Shown here: piece by piece, positions 23,405 to 35,049 of the stretch
Numbering within the stretch: the stretch's first letter is position 1
Layout: each line of letters begins with the position of its first letter
NCBI GenBank assembly: GCA_013248845.1
Contig: WSQC01000025.1
Span: 372,001 to 436,000 of the forward strand
Length of the DNA: 64,000 nt
From: Passalora sequoiae
Taxonomy: Eukaryota > Ascomycota > Dothideomycetes > Mycosphaerellales > Mycosphaerellaceae
Direction: 5' to 3'
Notes under the pieces: model-generated
Told to the model about the DNA's origin: nothing
The model's input: the letters and a program-made list of their open reading frames with translations, nothing else
The model's database searches: none
Made by a program: the position numbers and the translations under genes

Positions 23405-23874
23405 TTAGATGCAAGCGGGTTTCTTCGTAAGCTTTTGGTTGAGGCTGTTGAATCGCGTGAGCTGAGTCGAGGTCGGGTGGTGGTGCACTGGTGTTGCTGC
23501 GGCGATGGTCGGCTGTCTGTGATGCGATCTGGAGAGTCTGGGTGCTGATGGCTTGGCGGAGTGTGATGCTTGAGGATCGAGTAAGATTGGGATTGGTGAG
23601 GAGTTGTCTGAGCGGCTTGGTGGCGTCTGACGTTTGGTGGTCAGAATTTTGAAGTCGTCGGTGCTCATCTGATTTGTGGAGACTTCGAGGGCGATGCATA
23701 GGTTTTGGGCGGCAGCACCTGACTTACCGTGGAAAACGACACAGCGAAGAAGGTGGATTTAGATATCACGAGACGGATCCTCTGAAGGTCTGAAGCTTCT
23801 CTATCGAGCCTCATAGCGATGACGGCTGGTCTCGGGAGAGTCCTTGAGACCCACGTCTTATTTCGCCTGCTCAT
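23405..23874 (-). CDS. Small hypothetical protein (doubtful)
   Basis: A two-exon model is possible. Exon 1 runs 23874-23728 and starts MSRRNKTWVSRTLPRPAVIA. The intron is 23669-23727, with a strong GTAAGT donor and acceptor ATCAG. Exon 2 runs 23668-23405 and starts MSTDDFKILTTKRQTPPSRS. The product of about 136 residues is Ser/Pro/His-rich and probably disordered. I recognise no domain. The strong donor and uninterrupted frame are the only evidence. Exon 2 could also be read alone, because it begins with ATG. Confidence 0.35.
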
Positions 23875-24640
23875 CACTGTTCTACTATATTTACGGTGGC
23901 TCTGACTCTCATGCTAGTTCTGAATGTGGCGGTGCCAACTTGTCCCATCCTGATGCCTTGAGCCCCGTCGTTCGATCACACCATGATCAGGATCAAGCTG
24001 CCTGGACCTCTTTACAAGTCTCGCAAGGTGGCATTTGTCATGGCAAGAGTTTGCTCAAGGATCGCAGTCTTGCGTGTCAGAAGGCAAATCATCCTCCCGT
24101 ATCTTCGTGCTCATCATGTATTAGCGTTATAACCTTCGGTGTTATGCATGGTCTGGTAGCAATCCTGCTGTCACTTCATGGTGGCGTATAAAGCGATGCA
24201 TGTAAGATGTGGAGAGGAGAAGCTCGACGAGCCGATGGAGATATACTACTATTGTCGAAGATAGCCAGTCAGTTACGTTAGCGAGATACGCACCTTTAGC
24301 TGAAAATATTGTGGAAGGCCTCTTGAGAGCGGGTCTCATTCTCAGTAGGATTGCATCATTGTATGCGAAGTGCTGTGGGATCGTGGCGTCTACATTGGCA
24401 GTAGAAGAGCGGACCCGAGAGAAGGTGTCCGAAGACTGCGACCCAAGAGCTCTCTGAAGATATCGTTACTCATACAGTATGTGCAATTGGCTTTGATGCT
24501 ACCCCTTCGCTGTTCCAGAATCTATCATCTGCGGAAGAGGCTTTTTCTCTTACGATGCGCGCAATCGCCTCAAGAGCTCCGAGAACTTCACTTGTCAAAG
24601 TCTCTGATTGGGTCGATCTTTGCTGTGATATCACGTCCGC
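23875..24640. other. Intergenic, no recognisable gene
   Basis: Region between the doubtful small gene and the 3' end of the amino-acid permease. Nothing recognisable. Confidence 0.5.
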
Positions 24641-26202
24641 TTATACAGAGTGACTGTTGTCTTTACAGCTCCAGGGGCTAGTCTTGTCATCCGAGTTGAC
24701 TATGCCCATGACAGCTCCGTATGTACCGGCGACAGTGATGAAAGTTCCGCCAATGAGCATAAACAAGGCGAAGCCGAAGCCGAAGTAGTATTTCAGGCCT
24801 TTTTCGGGTCTCTTGGCGTTGTCGTAAAGCCACATTAATGCCGACGGCTGGAAGCACGTGATAGTGGCCAGCAGAGCACCAACCAAGGACAGGAGCTGAT
24901 CAAATACAGGGATACCAGATCCGATAAGATATGCCACCACGGTGATCGTGACCGTGCATCCTAACCAAGCCATCCAGTGGATCGGGGTGTTTGATGCTAA
25001 GTGCTTCGTCCCACGCATGAAGCGCATAAAGATCGTCTTCGCTGGCATGTGCACGAACAACATGCAGCTGGCAATCAGACCAGGCAGAGCGATCCCGTAG
25101 CAGATTCTCTTCATGAGCAGACCAGCGCTTCCCAAAGCTGGCGATGCGACGTATGAACCGCAGTAGTAGTAGACCACAATACCAATGATGAGATAGACAA
25201 GCGTGAGAACACCCTGGGCGAAACAGACCGATCTCGTATACATCCGTGGATCTTTCATCTCAGAGTGGCAAGCAAAGAATGCTGGTAGTGCAGAGAATGC
25301 GAAGACGATCGTGCCAACTGCGCTGATGGTTTCCGCGAAGTCCGAGTTCCCAGCTATCTTGAAATCAGAGACGTACGGTCCATTTTGAGGCGCATCTGCA
25401 GGACGATCTTGCACACCGACTGCGATTGTCAGAGTGAAGATGGCAGTCAGGATACCCGCGACACCAGCCCATGCCACGAATGAGACCTTGCCAAGAGTCT
25501 GAATACTTCCGAAGCAGAAGCCTATCAGGGCACCAACAACCACGAAGATCGCCGTGCAAGCACCATGCAACGACAGCGCATTGAGCGCAATCGACAAACT
25601 TAGCATAGCGGATGCCGCCAAGAACGTGAAATCTAAATCACAGCCGAAGTCAGCATCACTGTCCGCAATTCACCTCACAAACACTTCATAGCTTACGCAG
25701 CACAAAAGCCCAGAAGAAAAACTCCCTTCCCCATTTTCCAGCGATCAACCTCCCGGCATCATCGATACCGTACACGTGAGGATGCTTCAGCTTGAATTGC
25801 CCAACCATCCACGCCGCCCAAGTCGTCATGAACGCGATCACCAGAATGATGATCACGCCCGGTACCATACCGAGGGAGTGGAAAGCGCCAGGGATTCCGA
25901 GGACACCGAGACCGCATTGGGTTTTGAACATGATGATCGCCGAGCCCTTCCATCCGACCTAGATCTCGAGTTAGTAAGATGTCGATTGGTGGCGTGACGT
26001 CTTGTGGTCGGAATCTTGAATTCTCGGCGTTCGTTGTCCTTACGTTGCGATAATTTGGTCCATCCTTGGAGATTTCACCGAAGACTGCGTCAGTCTGGGT
26101 GTCTGTAGGCTTGACGTAATTCTCGACATCTCCAATATCGCTCGTGGGAAAAGGCGCCAGCTGGTCGTCCACAGGGCTTTGCTTTTTATCTCTGTTGAGC
26201 AT
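24641..26202 (-). CDS. Amino-acid permease, AAAP family (neutral amino-acid transporter, Mtr-like)
   Basis: Proton-coupled amino-acid transporter of the AAAP family, related to fungal neutral amino-acid permeases. There are three exons: 26202-26044, 25958-25697 and 25632-24641. The introns are 25959-26043 (donor GTAAGG, acceptor CTAG) and 25633-25696 (donor GTAAGC, acceptor TTAG); the spliced product is 470 residues. After a hydrophilic N-terminus the sequence GLGVLGIPGAFHSLGMVPGV matches the family's first helix pair, and about eleven hydrophobic segments follow. Other family-like pieces are VGTIVFAFSALPAFFACHSE (helix 6 region) and the C-terminal GTYGAVMGIVNS. It probably acts at the plasma membrane in uptake of neutral or aromatic amino acids; the substrate is not determined. 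Confidence 0.92.
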
Positions 26203-28807
26203 CTTGTCCCCTCTTTCCGGCTCACAGCCACAACGACGAAAGAGTGGACGAACGGGTAGAGGTGGGAGGTGAAGTTGGGGGAAAGTTTACGCCGTGACCG
26301 CGTGCAACGAGATGAGAGAGACGAACTTCCAGTTGGATCCCCAACAACAGTGCGGAGATTCAAGCGATTCTTGACTAAATATGTTACCTCATATATTATG
26401 ACAAGCCCATGGGGAAGGATGCCAATTCCGATTATTGTTGGCCCGAATATTGGTATCAGTGTTAGTGTGCGCGGTCATGACGGCTACCAGCGGTCCTTTG
26501 CGAAAGGCTCCAGAGACATGGGTCCGAGGAGTATCCACATATGGCAAGTTCTTGGCCTTCATACAACTGTTGAAAGCCCGATCGTTTGCATATTGATGGA
26601 AAGATGCATGTCGTACATCTTGATGCGCTCCGAGTTCCGTGTCTGGTGCGTGACTAAAGAGCATCGCAGGGGAAATCCTGAAATGCGTTGTGCGAGAAAT
26701 TGTTGCCCGAGACTAGACACCGAGCAAGGCCCGCGCAAGCCGACTCGACACCATCTTGGCACAATCCATCATTCGTAAAGAGAAACGTAAATATTTGATC
26801 TGCTTACAGCATTGCAGATTCGCTTTCCCAAGCCGACTTCCGCTTGAACCCGTGGTGCCATGCCTATTTGAAGCACGTGGCATTGTCTCGAAAAGATCTA
26901 CAATGACGCAGGGCACATTGTGCATCTCGAATATGAACATTGAGCCGCCTCTTGCCTCGAACCCGTCGACATCCGCATTCTTCCTACCGGGCTGCCAGCT
27001 TGCGCTTGCAATTTCTCAGTATATGGCGTGCGAATTGTATCGCGGCCGAGACCGACCGCAGGCCTCTCAACCTCGTATTGCCCGTCGGTGCGGTGTTTTA
27101 TTTTCTGTTCAGCGCTCAGCGCCGGCAAGTCTGCCTTCCGCTACCTCGCCAGACTGTGTCCATGACAGGCATCCGTCTCTTGTGAGCCAATTTCTTCATG
27201 GCGAAATACTAGTGGACTCAGTGATTGTTCAGCGCTGTTGAGCACTTTGACGCGCAGCCGCTTAGGCAAGAATGTCCAGCGTTACGCGAGTCTGTATGGA
27301 GGTCGATTGATTGTCTCGGTCGTGTATTTGAAGGATTCTCGAGGTGAGGTCGTTTCGATAGAGGACTTGGGCCGTGATCAGAAGGAGGATCACTACTGCT
27401 GGACAGGTCTTGCTAGTGCAAATTAGCTCTCGATGAGTGCTCCGTGTGTCAGCATCGCGTGGCATAAAGTATGCCCAATTGCGTCCGATGTGGCACATGA
27501 ATTGAGTCGAGATGGGGAGTTGCTGTCATTGTGAAGGATGGTGGGAAATATGAGGCATGCGCTGCTACTCCCTGACTTCTGCATGAGACTGGCATCGTGT
27601 TCCCCAGAGTATTCGCTGGCACTCATATGCATGCCACTTTTGAGATGACTCAACCAGGCGGATATGCTTCACGATGCCAATGCAACGCTTGCGATCCTGA
27701 TATCTTGCACTCGAGCACTTCGATGTCACTGCCTTCCTTGCGATCAAACTGGTAGCAGTCAAGTTCCAGACCGGGCTACCCGCTCACGTTGGAATCCCGA
27801 CTGATTCATCTCATTCATGCTCCCTTTGGGTATGCTGACAAAGGACTTGGAAGAGCCAGTGCCCATATCTCAGAATGGTCATGCCCTTCTTGCAGCCGCA
27901 TACCAGGGAAACGACGTCTCGTGCGCGCAGTCGATGAAGCTACGTAGTCTCTGTGAACAGCACAATCGTATTCCGAGCGATGTCACAAGCTTGCAGTCGC
28001 ACACGCAGTCCATTCGCGTGTGTACATGTGTATATGGATGTTGATCTCATCCGATGCCATCGTATCAATCGGCGGCAGATCAGCCGAAGATCCCGATCCG
28101 AGCATTCGGGACCACTATTGCAATACGTCAACACAGCAGCCCCTTGTGAAATGTTCTAGGACGACACCTGCAGTGATATCACTTTATTTCCATTGCTCGA
28201 TCTCACCGTAACAAGTAGTATTGAATGATTTCGCTGCAAGACCTTGCCTTGGGACGTCAGGCATGAGCGAGTATACTTGACGCAGTACCATCACAGTGCG
28301 CAGGCCGTAGATACTCGAGCTCGACATCATAGGACGACCACACGCAGTCTGTAAGTGTGATGAGAAGTTCAACACAGATCAGTCGGTGTATCCTGGTCGT
28401 GAAAGCGATGCAGTCGTCTAATAAAACTCGTACATAACGCCTGGACACGGTCGGCTCCCTGGACGACGATAATCCTGGACTGTTTTACTGATGGTTATAT
28501 GCTTCTTCCGCCTTAATCCGCTGTTCCATCATTATCATTGACGCTGGGTCAGGAGGCTCGGGAAATAAGGCGCCTATTCTGGTATGGAGAGTTGGCAGTC
28601 CCTTATCACAACCGCTGCAGCGAACGAGTAGCAGAGATGCAAACCCTTGCCAGCACGGTCAAGCGGCAAAGCATCGCTTCACAAAACGTACAATAGACAT
28701 CTCTTCGATCTTAAGGATTGAGCTGCATGCGAAACTGTGACCAGCGGCTCACGTTGCTTCTGCAAGACTTTTTGTTCGAGATCAATCCTTTCTACATTTT
28801 CTGCATC
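26203..28807. other. Gene-free stretch (2.6 kb)
   Basis: Divergent upstream regions of the permease (minus) and the GH47 mannosidase (plus). Many short frames, none with motifs; no repeat or RNA gene recognised. Confidence 0.5.
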
Positions 28808-30666
28808 ATGCTCGCGTTCGAGCGATCTATTATGCGTGTTGGCATCGCAACGGTCATACTTATCCTTGTAATACAGGGTGGCCTCTGGGGTGTAACACGA
28901 GTTCTCCTGTCACAACAAAGACCGCCACAATTATATAGGCGACCATACACCGAAAGCACGGCTGGGGAATTTGACTGGGCTTCTCGTGCACAGGACTTTC
29001 CGGTCGCGAATCACGAGTCAGTACCGGATCCTCAGGTCTTACAGCTCCCTCAAGTACAATATCACTTCCGCGGCGAAACAAAGCTACAAGCAGCCACACG
29101 TCTAAAGAGACAATCCCAAGTCAAGGATTCGCTACGTCGAACTTGGAAGTCCTATCGCAAGCGAGCTTGGCTCCATGATGAGCTTACTCCTATCTCAGGT
29201 GGTGCGAGAGACCCTTTTGGTGGATGGGCCGCTACATTGGTGGACACTCTCGACACACTCTGGATCATGGATTTGAAGGAAGAATTCAACGAAGCTGTGG
29301 ACGCTGCGCTCGGCATAGACTTCAGCAAGACCTCGCAAGACACCATCAATGTGTTTGAGACAACCATTCGTTACCTTGGCGGCTTCCTTTCAGCATATGA
29401 TTTGAGTGGTGACAAGCGTCTGCTCGACAAGAGCCTGGAGCTTGCAGACATGCTATATGCAGCTTTCGACACGCCAAACCGTTTACCAATAACTCGATGG
29501 GACTTTCACAAAGCTACACAGACCGGCATTAAGCAGGAAGCACCAAAGGATGTATTGGTCGCCGAAATTGGCTCTTTAACTCTCGAATTTACCAGACTAG
29601 CTCAAGTAACGCATGATGCCAAGTGGTACGATACCGTAGCCAGAATCATGGCTGTATTCTATGAGCAGCAACACAATACCAAACTCCGCGGGATGTGGCC
29701 GTTGGTCGTCAACGCAAAGGATCGCGACTTTACCTCAGGCACTGTCTTCACTCTAGGCGCTATGAGCGATTCGGTATACGAGTATCTTCCGAAGATGTAT
29801 GCACTTCTTGGAGGCTCGGCCCCGTACGAACGCCTCTGGAGAGGTTCTGCGCATGCAGCCACTCAGCATGCATTATATCGCCCGATGACGCCGCAGAATG
29901 CGGACATATTGATGGCCGGCACCGTCGAAATAAAAGACGGTGTCATCTCTATGGAACCCGAGGGACAACACCTTGTTTGCTTTGCTGGAGGCATGTTCGC
30001 TTTAGCCGGTCGTCTTATGCAAATGGCGGAGCATGTTGAGCTTGGTCGTAAATTGACAGATGGATGCATCTGGGCTTATGAGCACTCACCGCTCGGCATC
30101 ATGCCAGAAACTTACACAGTGGTACCCTGTAAGAAGGAGGAAGCGTGCGAATGGAACGAATCGAGATGGCACGAAGGCGTGCGACAGAGACATGCAGACA
30201 ACGCTCAGGATCCTGCGACAATCATCCGAGAAGAACGCTTACCTGCCGGCTTCACGTCAATCAGCGATCGAAGGTACATTCTCAGGCCGGAAGCAATCGA
30301 GAGCGTTTTCTACCTGTACAGGATTACAGGAGAAACGGCCTACCAAGACGTCGCTTGGCAGATGTTTGAGAGCATCAGTAATCATACTCGGACAGAGTAC
30401 GCGAACGCTGCCATCGACGACATTTCGGACCCTTCGGCCCCTCAAAGCGACAGCATGGAATCCTTTTGGTGAGTAGACAGCATGACTTTCCTTTGAAAGG
30501 GTAGCTGATTGCTGGCAATAGGACGGCCGAGACATTGAAGTACTTCTATCTCATATTCAGCGACCCCAGCTTGATCAGTCTTGATGATTACGTCTTCAAT
30601 ACTGAAGCGCATCCCTTGAAACGGCCGGTTTCGAAGCAAAGCAGTCTGTTCAAACTTTGGGGATGA
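28808..30666 (+). CDS. Class I alpha-1,2-mannosidase (GH47), Golgi/ER type II membrane protein
   Basis: Trims alpha-1,2-mannose from N-glycans in the ER or Golgi. Exon 1 spans 28808-30468 and exon 2 spans 30522-30666, split by a 53-nt intron (donor GTGAGT, acceptor ATAG) that keeps frame; about 601 residues. A single N-terminal anchor (IMRVGIATVILILVIQGGLW) is followed by a stem and the catalytic domain. Conserved GH47 blocks are visible: SWKSYRKRAW-like start, GWAATLVDTLDTLWIM, INVFETTIRYLGGFLSAYDL (acidic residue E184), LRPEAIESVFYLYRITG (E495) and the C-terminal TAETLKYFYLIFSDP, encoded across the splice site. Exon 1 alone would end at a stop just after SFW and lose this last block, so the intron is well supported. 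An ATG at 28727 would lengthen the N-terminus; 28808 places the anchor near the start. Confidence 0.93.
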
Positions 30667-33600
30667 CTTGACCTGAGGAGCAGCAAGTAGATATGTATCA
30701 CTATTCGGAATCGCTCGGTACCTTCCGAAGGCCGAATGTAGCATACGAGGAGCGAAGATGTCCGCCTCTTGTTCCACATCACCTGGCAGAGCATAGATAC
30801 CTAGCACATTGGCCATCCGAGGCATGCCTTTGCTATGTCTTTCAAGAAGCACGTTCAAGAAGGCACCACCTGGTGTCTTCCGTGGTTCTGTGCCCATCTA
30901 TCGGCTACAGTGTAGTTGACTTCTCGAGGACTACATGAAGGAAGCTGACGAAGAGTACATTGACGGAGAGGAAGGACCTCGAAGGTCTCTCTTTCGCTGA
31001 CAAAGGAGCGAAGACTATTACGGCAGTAGAGCCTGCATATGATAACACGAGCTAGTTCGACTGCCGCGCATCGCGACGCTGTCGCCATGGAGAGGTTTGA
31101 CTTTGATTCGGTCAATAGTTTCTGGAAGCAACCATTCAAAATGTACCGCTAGTCTCCAGTCAGTTGCTCGACCTACTGATAACATAAGCCCATTTGCATC
31201 CGCCTCAATAATGGCGCTGGCCCGACAGACGCTGCTCTCGGACAGAACGTCGTGGAGAGTCACCTTCAGGTGCATACTATTGCAGCAACGACGTCTGCGT
31301 CTGCCTTGTCTCTCATATAACCCCACCCGCCTCGCCCTACGAGCAACACAGCTACGAGCAACACAGGAGGTGCAAAAGAATCGATACCTCGAAACGCGAA
31401 ATGTAGCGGAGTAATCTAGAGGCGCAGCCAGTAGTACACCTGCCTCCAATAGGTATACGCCAACGGGTGTCTCGACTACTTCCAATGCTATCACTAATCA
31501 GTCCATGGTCCTTCTGGGTCGTCCGCCTGCCGGACTTGGGCAGTGATAACTCTTATCTCATAATGGGCATAGTCCATATACCTGGCAAGAAATTGAATTC
31601 TTCTAAGCTTGAAAAGCTCGATCTAAATGCTGCCATCCTCATCCTCTAAGAACGTGGACATGTCTTCACCAAAGTGTCGATCAGCTAGATCCATTTCAGA
31701 ATGCGGGAGCTCTGCAGCGCGCTTCAGTCGCCTCGAGTGATGTAATAAGCGGCTGGACTGCGGAACGAGGCCCCATGATCATATGAGAGACGCGCTTTGT
31801 CTGGTAATGACGCCGCGGCGCGCCAGCCGCCGCCTCGAATGATCTGCCTAGCAGCAGAACTACCAAACCACATTGCTGTTCGCAAACAAATCCATGCTGT
31901 TCAAGCACTTGTTGCGCCTCGTAGTTTGGACGGTCCACATTGTCACTGTCACTGCCACTGCCAGAGTCGCTTCGATAGACCACGAGTGCCGATGGACGTC
32001 GCTGTAGTCTCTGCGATAGTGTCAGCTGGTATCGTCCACGACCTGGTGATGGGTAACTTGGCTCGACGTGTTGCTAGTTGTTGGTCGGGAAAACGAAGGG
32101 AAATAGCTCCATGGAAACTCCTCAGCGGTTGAGCTCCAGTCGACGATAGTGCACTGACGACGTCGTGAGGTTACTTCACTAAAGTTTGCAAGAATCTTGT
32201 GAGAGTCTAGTCGAGCTCGGGCGCCGTGCCTGCATGTGATCGAGGTTGAAGTGAATGCGCCCCAGGATCGCTATAGTCCCTACGCGCGGCTGCGCAAGTG
32301 CTTCTCATGCTATCGTCGCCATGCTCCGACATCAGCACCAAGTATGCTGCTCAGGTAGTGGACGACATTAGCGGGTGGACTTCCCTATGAAGAGCCAAAC
32401 GCTAAGGTTGAACGCGTTCATGGAGCGCAACTCGAGGGCTCGATGCGCAGCCATGCTTTTGACGAAGTCGTTGCTGCCGAGCCCAAGTCCAAGAAGCCGG
32501 GATATAGGCAGTGTTCTCAACGCGCTGTCCGCAGCCTACGCTATCGGTGAGACGTGATTACTAGCAGACTCGAAATGCGCATGCGTGCAGCAAGCCCGTC
32601 ACTAGTCAGAACGCGTGAAGCCGCATCCTTTGTGCCGCCCCCAAAGATTTATACACGACACCCTCTGTATGTTCTCTTCCGGTCCAGTTTTACAGACCAC
32701 AACAACCAGCAGATTACTCAGATAGACCACCATAATCACCACCACGCCACCACTTCACAGCAGACTGACATCTTCTTAGATTACCCACATGTCATGTCGC
32801 CCGCTCGTGCTGCCATCACCGTCGATATCATAGCCGTCGTCGTTGTCGAAGCTACTCAATAGCGTCGCCCGCCTTACCGCCATGGAGCTGACACTTTCTG
32901 CAGTATATCACCATGAGGGCACAGCTTGAGACCCATCTCTGGGTATCTCGCTATAGAGGGTAGCAACTTGAGACTCATCTCTGGGTATACTGTTGAAAAG
33001 GGCACGAGGGCAAACAAGTTGAGACTCTTCTCTGGGTATTGCTTACTCATAAGCAAGACTCATCTCTGGGTATTGCACAACAGCTTCTCACGAGCAAAAA
33101 CTTGGTGGTAAGACTCTCCCAATCTCTCTCAAAATTGACGCTCAGTAGCTTCGATCCGTCGACGGCGATGACAGCGACGACAATGGTACACGGCAAATGA
33201 CACATGGCAGACTCTTTCTTTTTCATCGTATCTGTTGCTTCGCCGCAATGGCTATGGAGAAGAAGACACGAAACGCCTGCTTTCTTCTTGCTTTAGCCAT
33301 TTCTCCTGTCAGGAAGCTTCTCGGTGGCTGTATTAGAACTCCTCGGACCCGCGGAGGACAAACTGGTATTTCTTCTCTCTTGCACGATGCCGCGGCCGCT
33401 GCCGACCCTTCCTATGGCGCTCCAGCACTCGCCTCATTTGCCACCACTTTACGACAGGCTTTCGCGACTCACAAATCGGACTGGTAGCGGGCTTTGCTCT
33501 CACTCCCAGTCCGAGACCGAGCTCCTCTCCAGGATTGTTGAGGCACAAGTCAACACCCAATTGCCCTTTCTTCTGGTCAACGCTGGTGGTTACTGGCTTC

Positions 33601-35049
33601 ACAGTTTGACAGCGGCTGCTTGCATAAAAATGGTTACATCTTCGTCCTTGTCTGTGGATGCGGCCTTTGCAGCTTGTAAGAAGAGCCTGAGTTCCTTGTA
33701 TTCGTTGATCAAGAGCTCGAACGATGCCGGCCAATCTGTGAGCTCTGTGGCTCTTTCGTAATGATCAACGTATGGAGTTAATCGGAGCTCTCGTTGTGGT
33801 GTAAGATCGGACTTGGCATGGCCAAGTCCTCTTGGTACAGCCCTTCTCTTACAAAAGGGCATTGTGTTCAGAGCCTGAGGCGGCGGGATGTCCCGTGTAC
33901 GAGATATAGCTGGGCTGAGCTACCGAGTCGGGAGGAAAAGAGCAACAAAGCGGACTTATAGGTACGGTTGCAGTTGCCTAACTTGTGTGAGAAAGGTCGG
34001 CTTACAGAAGACGTGCTTGAGACATTCTCAAGTCGAAGCAGCCTCCTCAACAAAGAGGCCCACTGCCCTAATATCGCAAGAGTCTTGAAGAAGGCCCCGC
34101 GCGTTGTTCCCAGCAACTTACTTGTTCGTACTTGTACTCATGACGTACGGCGTCGCCCAATGCAACAATGCCCTTCGATGTGATGGTAGCCATTCGGGCA
34201 AGGAAAATGACAAAGACTGGCTCTCGATCATGCTGAAGCACTTTGGAGCTCTGTCTAGCAGCTTTTGCGGACAAGATCTGAACGTTTGACATCAGAGCGG
34301 CCGCGGCAGTCGATTATGAGCATCGCAGGTGCACAACACGGCCATAAATTGATCCATGGTCTGCGAGCTCATTGGAAATGCATTTTGCGGCATGCTTGCA
34401 CGTCGCAGGACCTGAAATTGACCAGGCGGACACATGTCACTGAGCAGGCAACTTGATATTTGAAGACACAGCCAGCTCCAGGAGCAGTAAAGATTATTGT
34501 GCCGCGGTTGACGTTGGCAGACCTCAAGTGCGTTACGAAAGGTGATAGACGAGGTTGATGCTTGTTCTGGAGAATGTGGCCACAACTGATTCCGAACCTT
34601 TCATACCTCCCAAAACGGAAGTATATCAAGGGCCGGCGCCCAGCAACGGGTCAAGATATCGGTCTATGCACAGCGCGAAAACAGGCTCTCCATATGGAGA
34701 GGTGAGTCTGCCGGTAAGTAATGTGTTGTATGCTGGCAATGATGGAAGAAAGGAAAGAGGAAACGAAGTCGAGATTTTGTGTAAAATATCTGGCGCCAAG
34801 CACGGCGCCCGCGCCGAAACCTTGATCCTGGAAACGTAGCTCCAACAAGGAAAGGGCATTTGGACGTAATGAACAACACCTGGCATCACCAACCACGTCG
34901 GGTCAAATCTCTCCATATCTGGGTTGAGACGCTCTTCATACACTGCCTGCTCCATTATAATACGTAGCCCCGGGCAGTAGCACGATCGAGCAGCAACACC
35001 TTCTATGCGAACACGATAAGCAGGGAGCCCTTCTACGACCCGCACCAAC
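30667..35049. other. Long gene-free stretch (4.4 kb)
   Basis: No gene could be assembled. A 15-nt direct repeat (CTACGAGCAACACAG) occurs twice near 31337-31366, and a 19-nt motif occurs four times at 32928-33073 (listed separately). At 33324-33862 both strands are open at once. The minus frame encodes a fairly protein-like segment (ELTDWPASFELLINEYKELR), but no domain or splice partner supports it. Confidence 0.45.
32928..33073. repeat. Interspersed 19-nt motif, four copies
   Basis: The sequence GAGACTCATCTCTGGGTAT, with at most two changes per copy, occurs at 32928-32946, 32970-32988, 33021-33039 and 33055-33073. Spacing is uneven (42, 51 and 34 nt between starts) and the spacers are unrelated. 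It is not a simple microsatellite. Confidence 0.85.

Noticed and set aside
24641..25621. Reading the permease as a single-exon 326-residue protein
   Set aside because: The first conserved helix pair lies in upstream exons at 25697-25958, and two introns restore a full-length 470-residue family member.
31018..31494. 158-residue minus-strand frame
   Set aside because: Composition is irregular and Arg/Cys-rich, with no recognisable motif; the plus strand is also open over 31097-31414.
33324..33862. Possible gene on either strand (plus 145 residues, minus 87 residues)
   Set aside because: Both strands look mildly protein-like, but neither has a recognisable domain or a supported exon structure, so no call was made.
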